From: Gerris lacustris
Taxonomy: Eukaryota > Arthropoda > Insecta > Hemiptera > Gerridae
DNA: 64,000 nucleotides
Assembly (NCBI GenBank): GCA_951217055.1
Contig: OX578283.1
Span: 68,280,475 to 68,344,474 of the forward strand
Direction: 5' to 3'
Position numbers and translations under genes: made by a program. The notes beneath the pieces were generated by a model. That model did not search any database and had not been told where the DNA came from. It worked only from the letters and a program-made list of their open reading frames with translations. Below are positions 12,895 to 23,811 of the stretch, one piece after another. Numbering within the stretch: the stretch's first letter is position 1; each line of letters opens with the position of its first letter.

Positions 12895-13125
12895 GCAGAG
12901 GCCACACATTGGCCGACATTTGCCAAATACCTTCCATGGTTCCAAGTGTGGCCGCTCTACCATTCGCAAATATCGTCAAATGTTTGAGTTTGGAAGGTAT
13001 TGGAAGGTTGATCGTTCTCTTCGACCAGCCTTCCAATATCCAATCCCGATTCAGAGGAGCCGCCTTCCATTCCCCAATATCTAAAACATCTGGCCACACA
13101 TTGGTCCAATGTTCTACAACATATC
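12895..13125. repeat. Probable small MITE-like segment with repeated GGCCACACATTGG
   Basis: Locally GC-richer than its flanks. GGCCACACATTGG occurs near 12900 and again near 13092, with an inverted partner CCAAGTGTGGC near 12941 and repeated TTGGAAGG/CCTTCCAA words. Overlapping frames of 74-79 codons on both strands arise from this internal symmetry. No target duplication or coding motif was identified. Confidence 0.35.
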
Positions 13126-13305
13126 GCATATAATATAAAATATATACCTAATATGAATGTATTATCGTATATATCATTAAATATAATCAAATAATTCTTT
13201 AGAAATTAATTAATTAAATGTATATTTATATAGATTATCACTATCTTATTCTTCATCTAACCATCACCTATTCCTTTATACCTACACTGCCATGACGATT
13301 TTTAA

Positions 13306-14000
13306 AATAAACAGGTCAAGTGTGTGCTAGTCAGCACACAGCGAGGGTCCGTAGGCCACACTGTATAGTTTAAGTAGTACCTAGCTAAATAGCTTACTTT
13401 GAACTATCCTATGGGTCTGATATTCTCAAAACACATAAACAAACTTCTGATAAAGTATTTTTTTTATTTTTTTTGCCACAGAACTGGACTACAACCATAT
13501 AAATACATCGAAAAGACCAATGTTATAAAAAACGTATTTTGTCAATAAAAAATTAAATAATATTTTTTCGAAATTTCCAAAAAGTGGTATCTTTACATAT
13601 GGTCGAAGAATGTTCAGGAATTTTTTCAGTACTTCACATATTCATTTTTTGTACTTCACATAAGCGAGATAGAGGGGGGGGGGACACGTTTCACACCCAC
13701 TTCAAACTTGCCTATGCTCGCCCTATCAAAGTTATAACTAAAGAATAATATATTTTGTAATCAGCTCGACGTACCCTTTTATATGATACCCCTTAAGTTG
13801 TCAAAAAAAATAAAAAAAGTTTAACCCTTAAGTTTTTTTACCCTAATTTTTTTGAATTTTTTTTTTTTTTAAGTCGCTATATTTTTAAAATATGTGGGTA
13901 GGTACAAGACACATAAATGCCAAATTTCAAAGTGTTCGGACGAAAGGTGTAGCCGTGAGAGCAAGCGAGAGGACGGACGGACAGACACCCGCAGGAAAGC
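13306..14000 (-). mobile_element. Hairpin-headed element family D, copy 1
   Basis: Begins (plus strand) at AATAAACAGGTCAAG, followed by a perfect 8-bp hairpin with a 4-nt loop (TGTGTGCTAGTCAGCACACA at 13321-13340) and AGGGTCCGTAGGC (13344-13356). The body includes TTTCCAAAAAGTGGTATCTT, a poly(G) tract after GCGAGATAGA, CAGCTCGACGTACCC and ends in GGACGGACGGACAGACAC. The opposite terminal hairpin seen in copies 2-4 is missing here. Noncoding. Confidence 0.8.
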
Positions 14001-14729
14001 TTTTATTTTTTTTCAGTAATAATATAATAGAGAATAGTTTTGCAAGACAAAAAAGTTTTATCCGTTACAAGATACTTTAAAAGATATATGTACTTGTATT
14101 TAATAGTCAATGACACAAGATAATGGTGAAATTACATGGTGACAAATTAAATGGTGCTTTAACATTTGTACTTAAATAGAACATCAAGAGATGGAAGCTA
14201 AAAGCATGCTAGCAACTAAACAAGCCAAAAGTTTTTGTATAAAAGAAAATAAAATAAAAAATATCTCTCCAACTCTTTGAGATATTTTCAATTTGTCTAA
14301 TAGCTGAAGCGAGACGTTGAAAACCCAAGTGAAAAGAAATTTTCCGGAAAAACCTTCTATTATTATTGTATCAACAGCAGATGAAATTCTACTCCTGGAA
14401 CTAAATGGTATTGTTGAACTAATGAAAACTATGAAGCTTTAAAATCCAACTAGCTAAATTATTCTCCTTTATATTTGGGTTTTTACTTATACATATAATA
14501 TTTTTATAAATAATACTTACCACAATAATATTCTTAAACAGATTAAATGTAACACCTCATAAATATATTTATATAGAAATAACATCACGATTTATTATTG
14601 TAATTAATTTTTTGTTTAAACTAAAATAACACGAAAGCTTCTCCTTCTGAACTCAACTAAAAACGATCTAAAGTTACGGTAAAGGATTATTTTGTATATG
14701 ATTCATATAACTGTATATACCTCACAGTA

Positions 14730-14742
14730 ATAATAACTAAAG

Positions 14743-14792
<50 letters not shown>

Positions 14793-14801
14793 AACTAAAG
14801 G
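14730..14801 (-). mobile_element. Naked poly(T)/poly(A) insertion with 14-bp target duplication
   Basis: A run of 43 T (14745-14787) lies between two identical copies of ATAATAACTAAAGG (14730-14743 and 14788-14801). This is the footprint of target-primed reverse transcription of an RNA that contributed essentially only its poly(A) tail. On the minus strand the insert is poly(A) with one extra base. Confidence 0.8.
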
Positions 14802-14870
14802 TAGACCAAGAAGTTATGAAAATCTGAGAAGTGTGCTAGTGTTGTTTTTGTGTCATGGTTAGTCAGTTTT

Positions 14871-15440
14871 AGGTTTCTGTACAAAGTACAAAAAGAAACC
14901 TTATATAACAGCTCTGACTGTCTCTCTGTCCGTTGCTTGTTTCAATTCATAAACTACTATAGCTAGGAACATGAAATTCGGCACACAGGTGCATCTCGGC
15001 ATTTAAAACAACTGGACACATTTTGGATTTTTCACACTTAATATTTTCAAGATGGCGGCCAATATGGCATGTGCCTAAAAAAAAGTTATTAGTCACCATG
15101 AAATGTTATATATCAATTTAAAAGTCTTGAAATGAAGAAAAATAATATGCAACTATTAAAATTTCACACGTAATATTTTTAAGATGGCGGGCGACTAAAA
15201 AAAGTGTTTAGTAACTATAACATGTTATACATCTAACGTCTTGAAGAGTAGAAAAAGAATATGCAATTATTAAAATCTTCAAGATGGTGGCCAATATGGC
15301 GGGTGACTGAACATTTTTTTAGTTACCATAACATGTTATAGTTCAATTTAAAGGTCTTGAAGAGTAGAAAAAGAATATTACAATTAAAATTAGTGTAATT
15401 ATATTACACTTAATGATTTAACTTTAATGTACAGAAACCT
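14871..15440. mobile_element. Hairpin-headed MITE with GATGGCGGCC repeats
   Basis: Perfect 12-bp terminal inverted repeats: AGGTTTCTGTAC (14871-14882) and GTACAGAAACCT (15429-15440). The left end forms a second short hairpin with GAAACCT at about 14896, followed by CTGACTGTCTCTCTGTCCG. Internally three diverged tandem units of about 125 bp carry AAGATGGCGG plus CCAATATGGC; these match the array at 26.5-27.3 kb in reverse complement. Confidence 0.75.
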
Positions 15441-16246
15441 GTGATTATCGCCCCACGTACTTACGTGAAGCGCGCCTTACTTATTTAATAAAATAAGGAA
15501 TTTTTGCCGGGTGCAGGTTATAAAACTGAACTCTATCTCGGTCTCCAGATGTAAACAAACCTTCCAAGTTTCGAAATATATTAGTATATTGATTTTTGAT
15601 ATTCATTGTAAATCATGTACATAAATTGTTTTATTTAAAGACTGACAAATAGTGTCATAGAACACTATGTCACTGTGAATTTACGAAGGAAATTCAGTTA
15701 TTATTTTAAATAGAAAATACTCAGTGCAAAAACAAAACTTTTTATAAAACACATTTTTTTTTTTTTTAATTATAGAAATATATGATGGTTAGTTAATTCC
15801 AGTATCACTATGAATATGAAAGAAAAAAATCCTTCGGTATTGTCAGACCAATTTTTTTCTTTGAATGTTTATAATACAATTTTAGTGGTTTTGTGGGCCT
15901 GTATTTATCTTTTGATTAAGTAAAGATGTATTTTAAGATTCTAGGACCACTCTTTGATTTATTATTCACCAATAAGGACTATTGTAAAGGACCGCAACTG
16001 AGGCTTTTGAATTAGCCACGAATAATCATTAATATTCTGTTTGAAATTTGAGGTGTTGGGCTGAAACTTTGATAAGATGGTTGGAGAAAGTTTGGTGTCT
16101 TCAGACCAAATAATAAATTCTATGAATTTATCAACTCATGGAAATCCTTGATTTGTATGGAAAAAATTTTGTTTATAATAATTTAATTATTGGAGTTTTA
16201 TAAACATGTTTAGAAATTCATTTGCAAAACCTTTAAAGACAATGAT
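15441..16246. other. No recognised feature
   Basis: AT-rich sequence without coding motif, tandem repeat or terminal repeats that I can recognise. Confidence 0.45.
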
Positions 16247-16450
16247 ACTGCACCCATTGAAATGATAACACACCTATTGCAATGATATTAAAAAAAATGC
16301 ACCCATTGCAATGATGTTAAAAAGATAATGCACTCATTGCAATGATATTAAAAAGATAATGCACCCATTGAAATGAAAATGCACCTATTGCAATGATATT
16401 GAACTGAAAATTCACCCAATGCAATGATATTTCAATAGGTGCATTATCAT
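16247..16450. repeat. Degenerate tandem repeat, about 31 bp unit
   Basis: Six to seven units of the type CACCCATTGCAATGATATTA plus an AAAGATAATG spacer. The last half-unit (TTTCAATAGGTGCATTATC at 16430-16448) is inverted relative to the rest. Confidence 0.8.
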
Positions 16451-16639
16451 AAATTCTTTGAAGTATATATAATATGAAATTGTTATTAAAGCAATTTATA
16501 CAATTTTTAAGAGTGCAATACGCAAAATTCATGAATAACAGAGATTAACTAATCTATGGTTTGACATTTTCTTCTTCGGTGAAGATTCAATAGAATGTAT
16601 TGTCCAGTTATTTTAGTCAAAAATATGGCTTCTGTTCCA

Positions 16640-18035
16640 AAAACAAATCGGAGCTACAATTTTTTTAATTGCTTCATTTTGAAGTTCAGAAAAACCTATT
16701 CAAAATCGGCAACAAGATCGTGGTCGCGTTAATAGATATTCAAGGGCAAAGGTCAACTCATTCAGTTATTAGTGAATATCTCGCTTCCTTTGGCTCGGAC
16801 ACCAATCAACGTGGTTATCAAAATCGAAGATCACAAAAATTCCTACAAAAAAAGACTCATTCATTTTTTACGTACAATTGACGGTTTACGGAATATATAG
16901 GGCGATGAAAATCTATGAATATCTAGTATCCGTCACTGCACCACTTTTTTCGTGGGTTAAGAAGGAGACAAATTAAGGTGACTATCAAAAAGCAAGATTA
17001 TTAAATTTCCCACAAAAAAAGGTCTCATTCATTTTTTACTTAGTTTAGTAAAAACCTAGCTTGCTATAACTTGCGTAGTGTTTGTTTATGCTCGACTTTT
17101 TACGTATTTTTATGAATATCACGCTTCCTCTGGCTCGGAGAGAATTAAGAATCAGACCAGAATTGAAGAATATAAAATTTCACACAAGAAACGTTGTATT
17201 CATTTTCTACGTACAACAAACCGTTTGGATAATAAAGTGCTCCAAAGTTTCTGCGCAAGGAGGACTGCATTGAATATGTGATTGTCATCATAACACTTAC
17301 CTTTGTATAATATTTAAACACTGGGAGCACGAATATTTTCAAACTATGTCCAAACAAACTTGAAACCTCACTCGTAGGTATAGAATAACGGTTCCCACCG
17401 TGGAGCACCCCTTGGAAAAAGTTATTGGTCGTTTTTACGCCTTGTGCGGAAACTTTGGAGCACTTTATCGTTCAAAAGCTTCGTTGTACTAAAAAAATTA
17501 ACATAGCGTTTCTTGTGTTAAATTTTATATTCTTTAATTTTGATCTGATTCTCAATTGGTCTCCGAGCCAGCGGAAGCGAGATATTCACAAAAAAAAACA
17601 CACGTAAAAAGTCGTGCATAAACAAACACTACGGAAATTATAGTAAGCTAGGTTTTTGCTAAACTGTTCGTTGTACGTAAATCTTGCTTTTTGATAATCC
17701 CCTCAATTTGTCTCCGAGCCATAGGAAGCAAGATATTCGTAAACCTACGTAAAAAGTGGTACGGCTACGATTACTAGGTATTCATAGATTTTCATCGCCC
17801 TATATTCCGTAAACCGTCCATTGTTCGTAAGAAAAAATTAATGAGTTTTTTTTTATAGAAAATGTTGTTATCTTTAATTTTGATATCCACCTAGATTGAT
17901 GTCCGAGCCATAGGAAGCAAGTTATTCACAAATAACCGAATTAGTTAACCTTTGCCCTTGAATATCTATTAACGCGACCACGACCTCGTTGCCGATTTTA
18001 AATGTTTTTAGAACGTCAAAATGAAGCGATTGAAA
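16640..18035. repeat. 1.4-kb imperfect palindrome (foldback)
   Basis: The left arm (about 16640-17275) pairs with the right arm (about 17435-18035) around a centre of about 160 bp. Paired landmarks: GATCGTGGTCGCGTTAATAG near 16715 and CTATTAACGCGACCACGA near 17967; TATAGGGCGATGAAAATCTA near 16897 and TAGATTTTCATCGCCCTATA near 17788; GTAGTGTTTGTTTATGC and GCATAAACAAACACTAC. Each arm contains about three subrepeats with CGCTTCC...GGCTCGGA. Short frames inside are explained by the repeat structure. Its outer end touches the next element. Confidence 0.85.
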
Positions 18036-18041
18036 AATAGT

Positions 18042-18736
18042 TATTTATGCACCTAGGGAGTAAAGTTAGCCATTATTCCCTGAGCAAAAAGTTAGTTCTT
18101 GAGGCGAAGCCGAAGGAACCATGGTCCCTAAATCCCGAGGCGAAGCCGAGGGAATTTGACTCTTTCATTCCTGAGGCACAGCCGAGGGAATAACTCTAAT
18201 TAGCTCCCGAGGCACAGCCGAGGGAGATAATTATCGCGAGGGGAATAATGGCACTTTACTCACGAGGTACATACAATATTTTATCTCCAGTAGGAAGAAA
18301 ATACACATTTTCGTCCATTGCACAGTTTTTATTATTATTTAATAAATAACAATAATTATTAGCACTTTTAATAGCAGATATAAGATATTCAATATTAAAA
18401 ACAAATAAGAATTGGAATTAAACTCAAATAGAAGGTTATTTATTATTTAGATACAGGTTATAAACAAAGATAAACATGGTCAAAAAAGTGCAGTGCCGCC
18501 AACCTGATTTCAACAACTTCTTTACATTAGCCATTCATTTTCTACTATTTATAAAATAATTAAGTTGCAATCTTTACTTTTTTGCCCTTCTTTACTTTTT
18601 TGCCCTACTTTACTTTTTCGCCCTACTTTTACTTTTTCTCCCGACTTTTTGAGTTCAGGGATGAAAAGACCTGTTTTAGTCCCTCTAAACCAATTTAAAA
18701 TCATAACTTTTTCTCCCTACTGGAGATAAAAAAAAA
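18042..18736 (+). mobile_element. Element family P, copy 1
   Basis: About 690 bp, nearly repeated in reverse complement at 23812-24436. It starts with TATTTATGCACCTAGGGAGT and ends with CCTACTGGAGATAAA. The inverse of that end (TTTATCTCCAGTAGG) also occurs internally at 18278. Four GC-rich words of the type GAGGCGAAGCCGAGGGA or GAGGCACAGCCGAGGGA lie at 18098-18225. The second half has three TTTACTTTTTTGCCC-type units. Noncoding. Confidence 0.8.
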
Positions 18737-18889
18737 TTATATCCCCGATTCTTTTGGATCAGGAAACCTAAAATGACTCGACTAATTGTTTACTTAAATA
18801 ATTTTTCTTATAAATAAAAGTCAAAAAGTGGTTTCTAAAATTAAATTAAATATCACAGTAAAGTATTTTTGAGGGATTATTAGATTATT

Positions 18890-19140
18890 AAGCACATGCG
18901 TTATTATATTATGAAATAACATTTATTTATTTATTTATTTTTTTTTTTTCTCATCCTGCTCTATATGAAAATAAAAAAATACAAACAAATTTAGGTGGAA
19001 GGCCCCAAAAATCAAACAAAATATTAAAGTTTATCTAATAAATTTAGGTTAAATTATGGTTTAATCCCCCGAGGGGTTTTTTATAACAATATTTTTTTTC
19101 ACTAATAACAACAAGGTATATTAGATTTTTTCGGGAAATT
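18890..19140 (+). repeat. Repeat family shared with 53740-53960, copy 1
   Basis: Shares ATTATGAAATAACATTT, CATCCTGCTCTATATGAAAA, GGCCCCAAAAA and a CCCTCGGG/CCCCGAGG segment with the copy at 53.8 kb, ending at ACTAATNACAACAAGGTA. The other copy keeps a GGTTCGATCCC word (tRNA B-box-like) that is degraded here. Confidence 0.6.
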
Positions 19141-19220
19141 TTCATCGCCCTATAATAATTATATATTTTAACTTATATAACCAATAAGAAATGCAAAATT
19201 TAAACAAGCATAATATAGAT

Positions 19221-19382
19221 ACTTCTTTAGATTGTTACTCCCCTGTGGTTTTTTTTTTTTAGTATACGTATGACTTTGAATAAATAACTATTTAGACAAA
19301 TTTATGTTTAGTCAAATATACTTTGGGAGAAAGGAACAATCACACTTCTGTTTTTATAAGGGGAGTAACAATCTAAAGAAGT
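19221..19382. mobile_element. 160-bp MITE with 23-bp perfect terminal inverted repeats
   Basis: The left terminus starts ACTTCTTTAGATTGTTAC (19221) and continues into TCCCC. The right terminus is its exact reverse complement and ends at 19382. There is no coding capacity and no clear target duplication. Confidence 0.8.
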
Positions 19383-19524
19383 GACGCATATATATATTTG
19401 TAACCTACTCATCAGCAGCATTCATTTGATAACTTACTTGAAAATAAAAAAATATTTTAGTTTATCACATTTTTGAAAATTTCTCATGTTCATATTAAAT
19501 TTTTATCTTTTCTATATTTTTCCA

Positions 19525-19675
19525 ATGTGTGGGTCAAAACGTTAAGCCAGTATTTTAAACTTTAATTTTTTTAGCCTAAACGATTCGGGAGATATAAACC
19601 GAAGAGGGACAGACAGACAGACACATCACCCTCGGCATTAGGGTTTCGAGAAGGACCTACGAAACCCTAAAAATT
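19525..19675 (-). mobile_element. Fragment of hairpin-headed element (family of 58907-60055)
   Basis: In reverse complement it matches the left end of the element at 58907: CATCACCCTCGGCATTAGGG here against the GCCGAGGGTGATG of the other copy. A GACAGACAGACAGACACATC tract and AGGGTTTCG/CGAAACCCT terminal hairpin are followed by AAAAA. Only this end is present. Confidence 0.7.
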
Positions 19676-20450
19676 CTATATTCTCCTCATTTAACTTAAC
19701 CCTCCTCTATAAACGTTGACACTAGGCACACAAACATAGACGCTGGGTCATATCTGACCCGGCACTTCATAATTCCAACTATTGAGCCAGGGAAACAATA
19801 ATGCCTAACTATTAACATTTATTCAAATTTATAAAATTTGAAAAAAAAGTGTGACAAAGAATTTGAGGCATAATTCGTGAATATGGTGAAATCAGGGGTT
19901 TATCTGTCCAAATTGTCTCCCCATCGTTACCAATTTCAAAATTTCGAGTTATATTCATCATTCTGAGAGTTTTCAACAGTTAAATCATAAGTATGATAAA
20001 ATTAAAATAAATCTTTTTCTACATCACTATTATAGACAGCACACCATCATCAAATTCTGAGGCTATCTCGTTGATTTGGTAGTCTAATTTTTCATTAAAT
20101 TGTTCTCGTTGCCGCCTTAATTCTACCTATATTTCATCTATTGAGGTGAAGAAAAATTTTGAACTCTTGAACACCATGTTTCCAGAAAATGGAAGTCGGA
20201 AACAATATCGAATTTTTGTATAAATTAAGAACATTATAACAAACAATGGGTCATATCCGACCCAACTAGAGGAAGAGCGACTTTGAGAAACGAGTTAAGC
20301 AAAGAGGATACTTTCCTAATTTGATGATAGTTGGTCCAAGCTTTCGTTATGACTCAATTGGAAGGGTACCTAGAGCCCTGTGGCCCTAAAGGAAAGGGAA
20401 GATGAGAAATGCACATTTATTTGTTACTCAGGTTGGATTCGATCCGCACG

Positions 20451-20935
20451 TTTATAGAAGAGTTATAGAATTTTTATAATAGAAGAGTTATAGAACGAAG
20501 TTCGAGTTATAGAACGAAGTTCTATAGAAGAGTTATAGCATTTATATAATAGAAGAGTTATAGAACGAAGTTCGAGTTATAGAACGAAGTTCTATAGAAG
20601 AGTTATAGAATTTTTATAACAGAAGAGTTATAGAACGAAGTTCGAGTTATAGAACTAAGTTCTATAGAAGAGTTATAGCATTTTTATAACAGAAGAGTTA
20701 TAGAACGAAGTTCGAGTTATAGAACGAAGTTCTATAGAAGAGTTATAGAATTTTTATAACAGAAGAGTTATAGAACTAAGTTCTATAGAAGAGTTATAGC
20801 ATTTTTATAACAGAAGAGTTATAGAACGAAGTTCGAGTTATAGAACGAAGTTCGAGTTATAGAACGAAGTTCTATAGAAGAGTTATAGAATTTTTATAAC
20901 AGAAGAGTTTATGTTTATAGTTTACTTTTATAGAA
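20451..20935. repeat. 70-bp satellite, 7 units
   Basis: The GAAGAGTTATAG anchor recurs at 20457, 20527, 20597, 20667, 20737, 20788 and 20877. The spacing is 70 bp except 51 and 89, which differ from 70 by loss and gain of a 19-bp submodule (TTCGAGTTATAGAACGAAG). GAACGAAGTTC words make each unit rich in inverted symmetry. Confidence 0.95.
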
Positions 20936-21678
20936 GAGGGTTAACCCTACAATTTTATTCTCTATTTTCCCTTAGTGTGTATTTGTTTCTAATGGAAATT
21001 TGTTTATTTGTTTAGGCTCAACATATTTGTAGAACCATGTATAAACAATTTTTTTTTTTTTTACAAACCAAATACCAGAAGTAACTTGATTTTTAATTTA
21101 TGTTAATCCTTCTCCCATAAATATGATGCCACTTTAAGAAAATATATTATTTATAGAATGGACCACAGACAGATTCTTGTTTTTCGTAAAATAAAATCAG
21201 GGTTCTGAAGATGATATTCCACTAAATGTTTAGGCAATTTTATGGCTTGGAGTTTATACTTACTACTAAGGAAAGTTATTTTATTATAACTAAATATTTC
21301 CAACTCTCGTTTCCCTTCAAAACAAGTTGAACTCTAGAACAAGGCCCATTTAGAAGGCATTGACCTAACTAAGATGTTTAGTTCCATGCAAGAGTTGCCT
21401 TTCTCTTATTGAGTCAACTTTGTCTTTAGTATTTTTGTTGTTATCTCTTTTTGTTTTAAATCTGTTTGTTACAGTTTGGACTTTAAATGTAGTCTTTAGT
21501 ATGTAAGTCCTTCCCGTACTCTTTAAACATTTATATCTGTGGCTTAAATAGTTTCATTTACTTCGTGTGTACTTAATTGTAATTGCATAATGTAGTTAAG
21601 TCCTTTCACGTTTAAACACAACCCTCTTAAAATCTATTTATATATTTACCTAATGTATCTTTTTAAAATCTATTTATA
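20936..21678. other. No recognised feature
   Basis: AT-rich, with no coding frame above background and no recognised repeat. Confidence 0.45.
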
Positions 21679-22765
21679 ATTGAAGCAAGCACAAGCGATC
21701 TTACTTTCAACAAAATATGCATCCTTTGTATCTGTCTGTCTGTCTGTCAGTAATATTTACGTGTCCGACGGTAACATTAGTAAAACTTGACCGATTTTGT
21801 TGAAATTTGCTATTTATGTTTCTTTAACAAATGCTCAGGCTAAGTTCGTTGGACAGCCTTGTCCGCCTAAGAGTTCACACGTAACGCTCACGTAAACGTG
21901 AGCTTTAAATGTAAAATTAGAATTTCAATACGTGAAAAGATTCAATCATCACCTATTCGATAAGACAAACATTTTTTACAAATAAAATTTCTTTTGTAAA
22001 ACCAACAGTGACACCGCTATGAAGTTTAACCCTGGAATGCTAATGGTAGTTGAATCGACGAGCACAGTTTGAACCTTAACCTTTTACGCTCGTCAGTGAT
22101 AGTGATGGGTCCATCCTTCTGCAGTGCTTGCACTGGTTAGTAACACACCTGCTAGTGTAGCGGTAGAAGACCTTTTGAGCATACACTCGTTTTCTGGCAA
22201 ATTCCCGTCAAAGGTACTTGGTCGATTCGACTAACGTTTAGTAATAAACGTAGGGAATTAATTGGTCGTTGAATGAGCCTTTAGCCTGGGACAATGGGCC
22301 TGGGGTAAGGGGCAATAGGCCTAGTGGTAATGGGCAATGGGCCTAGGGTAATTGGCCTTCGATGAGAGACCAGTGGCCGATAATCTGGGGCCTTGAGCAC
22401 TTAGCAAAGGGCTTAGGGCATTTAGCCTGGGGCATGGGACTGGTGCATTAATGTTCACTCAATTTCAGATTCTTCTGATGTTCCCATATTTGTCATAAAA
22501 TGTTTGTATATCTCACTAAATGATTCATTAATGAGTTCTTAATAGTTTTCTCTTTATAAAAGTATAGTTTCAAACATAAAAAAATATTTTCTGCGTATGT
22601 TAGTCGAATCGATGAAGGTTCCAGGGTAAAACTATTAAAGCGGACCTAAACGTTAAAAATAGAGAAAAAACGTTTAACCGATACCTTACGTTCTAACGTA
22701 ACGACTTTGATAAGACTTCATATATCGTCTAAAGTACAATTGAAGCAGACATTTCTTGGGTAGTG
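21679..22765 (-). mobile_element. ATTGAAG-terminus element, copy interrupted by a MITE
   Basis: Matches the reverse complement of the full copy at 45257-46019. It starts ATTGAAGCAAGC, then a CTGTCTGTCTGTCTGTCAG tract, GACCGATTTTGTTGAAATTTG, GTTCGTTGGACAGCCTTGTC and GATAAGACAAACATTTTTT. The match resumes after 22626 at ACTATTAAAGCGGACCTAAA and runs to about 22745. The interruption is the piggyBac-like MITE below. Confidence 0.75.
22030..22626. mobile_element. piggyBac-like MITE nested in the element at 21679-22765
   Basis: Left side TTAA|CCCTGGAA (22026-22037), right side TTCCAGGG|TAAA (to 22630). The host element continues on both sides, so the limits are set by interruption. CCC termini at a TTAA site fit piggyBac-type insertion, with one mismatch in the right TTAA. 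Inside, GTTGAATCGACGA, GTCGATTCGACTAACG and GTTAGTCGAATCGATG repeat one motif in both orientations. A GGGCCTGGGG-rich low-complexity stretch lies at 22280-22450. No transposase frame. Confidence 0.65.
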
Positions 22766-22929
22766 AAGAGATATATTTTATAATAGTTAAAAAAGGAGAT
22801 GTTTGAAGCGTGTAGTTAGTGGGGTAGTAAGAATGCAGGGTAGCTCACTTACTACTAGACTCTCTATTAAAATCATACTCCTTAACTTATCATTACTATA
22901 TAGTGTCTCAATATTCAATTCATATTTAT

Positions 22930-23600
22930 TACTATATGCTCGCTTCAATGATAGACCCACGCGATGGGACCGAATACTATCATTCATAGACAACGGTAGT
23001 AACTTCGTCGGGGCTGAAAAATAATTTTAAAAACAAAATTGGGCTGAGATCAAGAATTTTAATTCAGGATAACATATATTTACGTGCAAAGCGGGGTTTT
23101 ATGGCTTCAGCCGCACCCTGTTAGGGTTTGTGGTGGGAGAAAATGGTTGGGCTGATCAAAAATGAATTTTAAAAAAATTAGCAAGAGCTTCAATTTTATA
23201 CTAAGAACTGACCGTGAAAATATGGTAAATTCCAGACTCTTGCCCGACTTACAGGACCATAAACCCAACTCAGAGCCACTAACTCCCAAGAAATTTCTAC
23301 ACGATTTACAACTAGACGGGACCGCTGATATTGACGTGATAGACTCAAATAGTTTTAGACAGAATAATTAGATATCGACAAACTGATAGCGACTCACTAA
23401 AATGGAGGTTCAAAACCGAATACCTAGTAGAGCTTAAATTACAGAATAAAAGATATAAAAGATGAATTATTAAAGTTAGTCAAGATGTGCTTAAAGGCAC
23501 TCAAAACCACTATAAGGTTGGACTGGTCTACAGCTGTTATAGAAGAGGGTCGCCCGGACCAAGCTCAGCTGTTCTTATACGCTTACTTAAAATTACCGTA
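22930..23600 (+). pseudogene. Decayed BEL/Pao-type retrotransposon pol (integrase end)
   Basis: Several short plus-strand frames, separated by stops and frameshifts, read in order like the end of a BEL/Pao polyprotein. DNGSNFVGAEK (22989-23021) is the integrase core D-N-G motif. NSEPLTPKKFL (about 23263-23300) resembles the conserved LTP-xx-FL segment. KWRFKTEYLVEL (about 23402-23440) corresponds to the tryptophan-rich segment after it. IRLDWSTAVIEEGR (about 23512-23555) corresponds to the C-terminal GRV-type domain. No LTRs, gag, protease or reverse transcriptase were recognised nearby. The family is from memory and LTR Gypsy is less likely. Clearly non-functional. Confidence 0.7.
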
Positions 23601-23811
23601 TATTCTCGTACAACCCAAATGAAATGTTCCGTAATTACCACGTCTGTTTCCATTTAAAAAATGTAGGTTATTTCTACGGACAGAAAAGTTGTACTGTTCA
23701 CTAAGGAACGCTGAATCCTGTGTTCATTAGGTGAATTCTTTTCATAAACTTTTACTTTTATGTTTTATGTGTCTTGGCATTGTCGTTTTAGGTAGCTTAC
23801 CAGGCGACAAT

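Noticed and set aside
12890..13190. Short overlapping genes on both strands
   Set aside because: Frames mirror an internal inverted repeat and lack recognisable domains.
16669..17607. Group of 60-87 codon frames inside the large palindrome
   Set aside because: They recur as subrepeats of the palindrome arms and carry no conserved motif.
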